Of a DNA stretch of 10,003 bases, positions 6,749 through 10,003 are shown piece after piece. Source of the DNA: Pseudomonadota bacterium (GTDB lineage: Bacteria > Pseudomonadota > Alphaproteobacteria > Rhizobiales > Hyphomicrobiaceae). The notes beneath the pieces are model-generated. The model saw only the letters and a program-made list of their open reading frames with translations. It was not told the DNA's origin and ran no database searches. The position numbers and the translations under genes were made by a program. How positions within the stretch are numbered: position 1 is the first letter of the stretch; each line of letters starts with the position of its first letter. Location: the NCBI GenBank assembly GCA_023390485.1, contig JAEWCT010000108.1, positions 1 to 10,003 on the forward strand, written 5' to 3'.

Positions 6749-7134
6749 GTCAACTTACCGACAACAGCTTCGATGCACGTTTTCAGCTGCGGAACAGAGA
6801 AAGGCTTCGCTAGAAAGTTATTGAGGCCCCATTTTTTGCCTTCATCGATCAGGGCTTTATCACCCTTGCCCGTTACGAGGATGAACCCGACTTTGCTTGT
6901 CGGACCATGCTGGCGCAACGCTCGCAGAAGCTGAATGCCATCGATCTTCGGCATGTTGTAGTCCGAAATGACGAGATGGCACGGTGCCGTCATCATCATC
7001 TTGAGGCCTTCTTCGCCATCCTTGGCGACTTTGAAATTCTTCAATCCGATCTGATCAAGACCATCAGTTAGAAGCGCTCGGCTGACGGACGTGTCATCAA
7101 CGACCAGGATCGTCAATTGCTGCATTGCGGGCAT
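6745..7134 (-). CDS. cheY: Chemotaxis response regulator CheY
   Basis: This 129-residue single-domain receiver protein accepts phosphate from CheA and, as CheY-P, acts on the flagellar motor switch or as a phosphate sink. The acidic pocket D13-D14 lies in [10 protein letters not shown], the phospho-acceptor is D58 in [12 protein letters not shown], the switch Thr is T88 (LVTGKG), and K110 sits in LAKPFS. The residue equivalent to Tyr106 of the E. coli protein is F107. The start at 7134 is supported by AGGAGG seven bases upstream, the best ribosome binding site in the window; a second in-frame ATG three codons later is less well placed. It lies between cheB and cheD, as does cheY2 of Sinorhizobium, the motor-binding form there. 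A further cheY could lie upstream of cheA, outside the window. Confidence 0.96.
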   Translation of the reverse strand: MPAMQQLTILVVDDTSVSRALLTDGLDQIGLKNFKVAKDGEEGLKMMMTAPCHLVISDYNMPKIDGIQLLRALRQHGPTSKVGFILVTGKGDKALIDEGKKWGLNNFLAKPFSVPQLKTCIEAVVGKLT

Positions 7135-7141
7135 AGCCTTG

Positions 7142-7147
7142 CCTCCT
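7142..7147 (-). promoter_or_regulatory. Consensus ribosome binding site of cheY
   Basis: AGGAGG on the - strand lies seven bases before the cheY ATG and overlaps the cheB stop codon (7146-7148). It decides the cheY start and is much stronger than the sites before the neighbouring che genes, consistent with CheY being needed in excess. Confidence 0.85.
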
Positions 7148-8186
7148 ATGGTTTCTTCTTAGTCGTTTCTGATATTATCGCTGCCGCCAGGCGTTCGAGC
7201 GGCAGTTGGTGTTCAACAGCACCCGCTTCGAATGCCGCTTTCGGCATGCCGTAGACGATAGAAGTCGATTCATTTTGGCCGAATGTCGTTGCTCCAGCCT
7301 TACGCATCGAAAGCAGACCCGCGGTTCCATCCTTTCCCATACCTGTCAGGATGACGCCGACTGCGTCGCCCTTGCACGCTCGCGCGACCGAATTGAATAG
7401 TACATCCACCGAAGGGCAATGCCCATTCACGCGCTCGCCGGCTTTCAAGCGGCAACGCAGATCCGGTGTGATTTCGAGGTGGCTCGACCCGCCCGGTGCC
7501 AGAAAGATGTTTCCCGGCGCCAGCTTTGCGTGATCCGTCGCCTCCTGCACATTTGGCGCACAGAGCCTATCAAGACGGCCAGCGAAACTCCGCGTGAATG
7601 CCGGCGGCATATGCTGCGTTATGACGGTCGGTGGGCAATTTTCGGGAAATCCCGAAAGGACTTCCAGCAGTGCCTCAACGCCGCCTGTCGACGCACCGAT
7701 GGCAACGACGCGGCCGTCCGATACATAGGACTCGTTTGCCGGGTGAACGGTACGTGTCTGCCTGCGATCGCTGTCAGCTTTGGTCAGAGGTTTGACGCGC
7801 GCCGAAGCCGCAATCTTGATCTTGTAGGGTAGTTCCTCGAAGCTGTGCTCGTTGCCCGGCCGCGGCTTCTCTATGCAGTCGATCGCGCCCATTTCGAGCG
7901 CTTGTACCGTTTCTTCCGCACCACGCCGCGTCAACGTCGAAACCATGATGACGGGCATGGGCCGGAGCCGCATGATTTTTTCCAGGAATTCGAGCCCGCT
8001 CATGTTCGGCATTTCGACGTCGAGCGTGACGACATCGGGATTGAGGGCCTTGATCGCCTGGCGCGCCTGCAGCGGATCTTCAGCCTGGCCGACAACTTCG
8101 ATATCCGGATCCTTCGCCAGCACAGTTGCTATCAACCCACGCATGGTCGAGGAATCGTCGACAACGAGTACTTTGACTTTCTTCAT
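7146..8186 (-). CDS. cheB: Receptor methylesterase / glutamine deamidase CheB
   Basis: CheB removes methyl groups from chemoreceptor glutamates when activated by CheA phosphorylation, closing the adaptation loop with CheR. The 346-residue product has an N-terminal receiver domain (about 1-120) with D10-D11 and phospho-acceptor D56 in [12 protein letters not shown]84 in MVSTLT and K107 in IEKPRPG. A basic linker (about 121-157) leads to the esterase domain (158-346), where the triad is S166 (GASTGG), H192 (TQHMP) and D286 (GMGKDG). The frame stays open 46 codons further upstream to 8324, but those codons lie inside cheR in a different frame, lack the domain pattern, and the receiver domain starts exactly at ATG 8186, which overlaps the cheR stop as ATGA. 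Therefore 8186 is the start. The gene ends 11 bases before cheY begins. Confidence 0.97.
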   Translation of the reverse strand: MKKVKVLVVDDSSTMRGLIATVLAKDPDIEVVGQAEDPLQARQAIKALNPDVVTLDVEMPNMSGLEFLEKIMRLRPMPVIMVSTLTRRGAEETVQALEMGAIDCIEKPRPGNEHSFEELPYKIKIAASARVKPLTKADSDRRQTRTVHPANESYVSDGRVVAIGASTGGVEALLEVLSGFPENCPPTVITQHMPPAFTRSFAGRLDRLCAPNVQEATDHAKLAPGNIFLAPGGSSHLEITPDLRCRLKAGERVNGHCPSVDVLFNSVARACKGDAVGVILTGMGKDGTAGLLSMRKAGATTFGQNESTSIVYGMPKAAFEAGAVEHQLPLERLAAAIISETTKKKP

Positions 8187-9070
8187 GACGACTGACCGCT
8201 CTTCCTGCGATAGCTCGTGATGCCGTCTGTCGATAACATTGAAGATGCAGGACCCGAGATGCGTTCGGAATGACCGATGTATAGAGCGCCCTCTTGCCTC
8301 AACATCCGCGTCAAGCGATTCCAAATCATACTCTGCGTATCGCGGTCAAAATAGATAACGACGTTTCTGCAGAAAATGGCGTCGAAGGGCCCGCTGAAGG
8401 GCCACGTGCCCATCAGATTGAGCTGACGAAACGAAACGAGAGATCGGGCTTCATCGGCAATTTTCAGGGCGCCGCGGCTGTCTCCAGGTGCCGGCTCGAA
8501 CCATTTTGCGCGTAGGTTAGGCGGCACATCGCGCAATTCCTCCTTTTGATACTGACCATTCTTTCCATGCGCGACGACATGGGGATTGAGATCGGTCGCA
8601 AGGATGCGGACGTCGAGGGACGCAGCATCGGGAAGGACGGACAGCACCGTCAGGGCCATCGAGTATGGTTCTTGTCCCGTTGAGCACGCGGCTGACCAAA
8701 GCCTGACGCGATTGCCGCGGCGCGCTGATGCGACGAGCGGCTCGAGGATTGCGGAACGCAGATGCTCGAAATGATGCCCTTCGCGGAAGAAGCGCGTCAC
8801 GTTCGTGGTGAGCGCAGCAATCATGCTGTCGCGCTCACTTTCGTTCAAGCGGACGGTTTCGCAATACTCTGAAAACGTGTCGATCCCGAGCGCCCGCAGG
8901 CGCTTTGCGAGCCGCGAATAGACGAGAGTCGCCTTCGACTGAGGTAAGTCTATACCGGCTTCCGATTTCGCAATTTCCGCAATCTCGCGAAAGTTCGCGG
9001 CGGAAAATGAAAATTCTCCGGTTACAAGTGCTCCTGAAGGACCCGAGGAATTCGCAGCTGCGGTGGTCAT
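8183..9070 (-). CDS. cheR: Chemoreceptor methyltransferase CheR
   Basis: CheR transfers methyl groups from S-adenosylmethionine to glutamates of chemoreceptors, opposing CheB. The 295-residue product has a variable N-terminal tail of about 20 residues, an all-helical N-terminal domain (about 22-95) ending in the family motif TNVTRFFRE (89-97), then the SAM-binding methyltransferase fold: [16 protein letters not shown] (122-137) with the Gly-rich loop and conserved Glu, ILATDLN (156-162), [15 protein letters not shown] (228-242) and LYIGHSE (263-269). It starts with ATG 9070, which overlaps the cheW stop as ATGA, and AAGG lies about seven bases upstream of it. Its stop in turn overlaps cheB. 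The position between cheW and cheB is standard for alphaproteobacterial che operons. Whether it binds a receptor pentapeptide cannot be seen here. Confidence 0.97.
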   Translation of the reverse strand: MTTAAANSSGPSGALVTGEFSFSAANFREIAEIAKSEAGIDLPQSKATLVYSRLAKRLRALGIDTFSEYCETVRLNESERDSMIAALTTNVTRFFREGHHFEHLRSAILEPLVASARRGNRVRLWSAACSTGQEPYSMALTVLSVLPDAASLDVRILATDLNPHVVAHGKNGQYQKEELRDVPPNLRAKWFEPAPGDSRGALKIADEARSLVSFRQLNLMGTWPFSGPFDAIFCRNVVIYFDRDTQSMIWNRLTRMLRQEGALYIGHSERISGPASSMLSTDGITSYRRKSGQSS

Positions 9071-9540
9071 GCGGCGGCCTTAGCAGCTATCGGCAGCACG
9101 CTTTCCAGCGTGACGATGCTGATCATACGACCTTCAACAGCGTAGACGCCCTTGACGAAATTTTTCGCGAGATCGGAGGCGACGTCCGGCGTCGGTTGCA
9201 TGGATGCTTCGGACGTTGTCAGGATGTCGGATACCGCGTCCACCAAAAGACCGACGACCTGCTGATGAACCTGCACGACAATGATGACGCTACGCGGAGT
9301 GGGCTCCGTCAGGCCCAATCCGAAGCGCATCGCAAGATCAACGATCGGAAGAACGGCGCCACGAAGATTGATCACACCGCGCACATAGGTCGGTGCATGC
9401 GGCAGCGGCGTTGCGGGCGTCCAACCGCGAATTTCGCGAACGCCCATAATGTCGATGCAGAATTCCTGCGATCCGACCCGGAAGGCGACAAACTCGCGGT
9501 TTGCGGAGTTGGCTTGCGAACCGACGTCTTGCATGTTCAT
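9067..9540 (-). CDS. cheW: Chemotaxis coupling protein CheW
   Basis: CheW bridges chemoreceptors and CheA in the signalling array at the inner face of the membrane. The 157-residue product is one CheW domain with a short polar N-terminus. Residues 16-35 ([19 protein letters not shown]) match the first strands, and [18 protein letters not shown] (52-69) is the family core, including the Arg of NLRG that is important for CheA and receptor contact. The second half has [11 protein letters not shown] and [18 protein letters not shown]. The first ATG (9540) overlaps the cheA stop as TAATG, but the GGAAGG site lies only about three bases before it; the in-frame ATG at 9534 has better spacing, so the true protein may be two residues shorter. 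The stop overlaps the cheR start. Confidence 0.95.
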   Translation of the reverse strand: MNMQDVGSQANSANREFVAFRVGSQEFCIDIMGVREIRGWTPATPLPHAPTYVRGVINLRGAVLPIVDLAMRFGLGLTEPTPRSVIIVVQVHQQVVGLLVDAVSDILTTSEASMQPTPDVASDLAKNFVKGVYAVEGRMISIVTLESVLPIAAKAAA

Positions 9541-10003
9541 TATCCTTCCGTTCCATAGCGTGCGGCGGCGGTAAGCTGGCCTTCGAATGAACCAGTGACC
9601 AGCGCGTCCACGTCGAGAATGAGTGCGACACGGCCGTCGCCAAGAATCGTAGCGGCGGCGATGCCGGAGACCGTTCCGTAATTCGCTTCAAGACTTTTGA
9701 TGACGACCTGGCGTTGATCCTGGATCGAGTCGACCAACAGAGCATTGCGCGCACCGCCGTCGGTCTCGACCAATATCGCGACACTGCGTTCCGGATCAGC
9801 CGGCGTGTCGCGAAAGCCAAGCTGCGTGCCGACGTCGATGAGAGGCACGAAGGTGTTGCGGATCGCCATGACCCGGCCATCGGCGCCAATACCGTGAATC
9901 TCGCCCTTCTTGGGCTTCAGCGTTTCGACGATCGCCGTCAACGGTACGACACGCGTCTGGCCCGCGACGGACACGGCCATGCCGTCGAGAACGGCAAGCG
10001 TCA
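9540..10003 (-). CDS. cheA: Chemotaxis histidine kinase CheA, C-terminal part (partial)
   Basis: The - strand frame is open from the right edge to TAA at 9542-9540, giving the last 153 residues of CheA; the phosphotransfer, dimerisation and ATP-binding domains lie beyond the window. CheA autophosphorylates in response to receptors and hands phosphate to CheY and CheB. What remains is the P5 regulatory domain, which is CheW-like and binds CheW and receptors. It begins with [10 protein letters not shown] and [11 protein letters not shown], then [12 protein letters not shown], and closes with the characteristic [19 protein letters not shown] and [16 protein letters not shown]. The ATG at 9980 is internal, since the frame and the conserved P5 sequence continue upstream of it. 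About 20 residues after the last conserved strand form an Ala/Thr-rich end. The stop overlaps the cheW start by one base. Confidence 0.95.
   Translation of the reverse strand, partial: TLAVLDGMAVSVAGQTRVVPLTAIVETLKPKKGEIHGIGADGRVMAIRNTFVPLIDVGTQLGFRDTPADPERSVAILVETDGGARNALLVDSIQDQRQVVIKSLEANYGTVSGIAAATILGDGRVALILDVDALVTGSFEGQLTAAARYGTEG

Noticed and set aside
6341..6934. + strand ORF of 197 codons opposite cheD and cheY
   Set aside because: Antisense to two clearly recognised genes with intact catalytic residues; no independent support.
8187..8324. N-terminal extension of CheB by 46 codons
   Set aside because: These codons lie within cheR in another frame, and the receiver domain begins exactly at the ATG at 8186, which overlaps the cheR stop in the same way as other junctions here.
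601..10003. Mobile elements, CRISPR arrays, tRNA genes or horizontally acquired islands
   Set aside because: No transposase, repeat-spacer pattern or tRNA-like cloverleaf was seen; genes are tightly packed motility genes with uniform codon style.

Overview
The window is a dense stretch of motility genes from what looks like an alphaproteobacterium of the order Hyphomicrobiales (Rhizobiales), possibly near Hyphomicrobium. The evidence is the GC-rich coding style, the gene order flhA-fliR-(FliJ-like)-rod-binding protein-(FlgN-like), and an alpha-type chemotaxis order cheA-cheW-cheR-cheB-cheY-cheD-(CheT/CheZ-like). The genus is inference; no rRNA or other taxonomic marker is present.

Layout. 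(1) Positions 1-414 hold the 3' end of a UDP-glucose 6-dehydrogenase gene, unrelated to motility. (2) Positions 415-600 are an intergenic region that must carry the flhA leader; it contains a G-rich ribosome binding site that can pair with two upstream C-tracts. (3) Positions 601-5758, + strand, form a compact flagellar operon: flhA, fliR, a FliJ-like coiled-coil protein, a FlgJ-type rod-binding protein without a muramidase domain, a FlgN-like protein, a membrane-anchored periplasmic protein that may be FliL-like, and a two-helix membrane protein of unknown function. Most neighbours overlap. (4) Positions 5765-10003, - strand, form a chemotaxis operon running toward the flagellar operon: cheA (only its C-terminus is inside the window), cheW, cheR, cheB, cheY, cheD and a small helical protein. 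Four of its junctions are short stop/start overlaps. The two operons converge with six bases between stop codons, and a 20-base inverted repeat spans that junction.

How it works together. FlhA and FliR are membrane parts of the flagellar type III export gate. The FliJ-like and FlgN-like proteins are probable export co-factor and chaperone, and the rod-binding protein assists rod assembly. On the other strand, receptor signals pass through CheW and CheA to CheY and CheB; CheR, CheB and CheD adjust receptor methylation and amidation. The last gene sits where rhizobial cheT lies and has a D-x-x-x-Q motif in a helix plus an acidic C-terminus, so it is a candidate divergent CheY phosphatase. This is the most interesting item in the window. 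No mobile elements, tRNA, rRNA or CRISPR arrays were seen.
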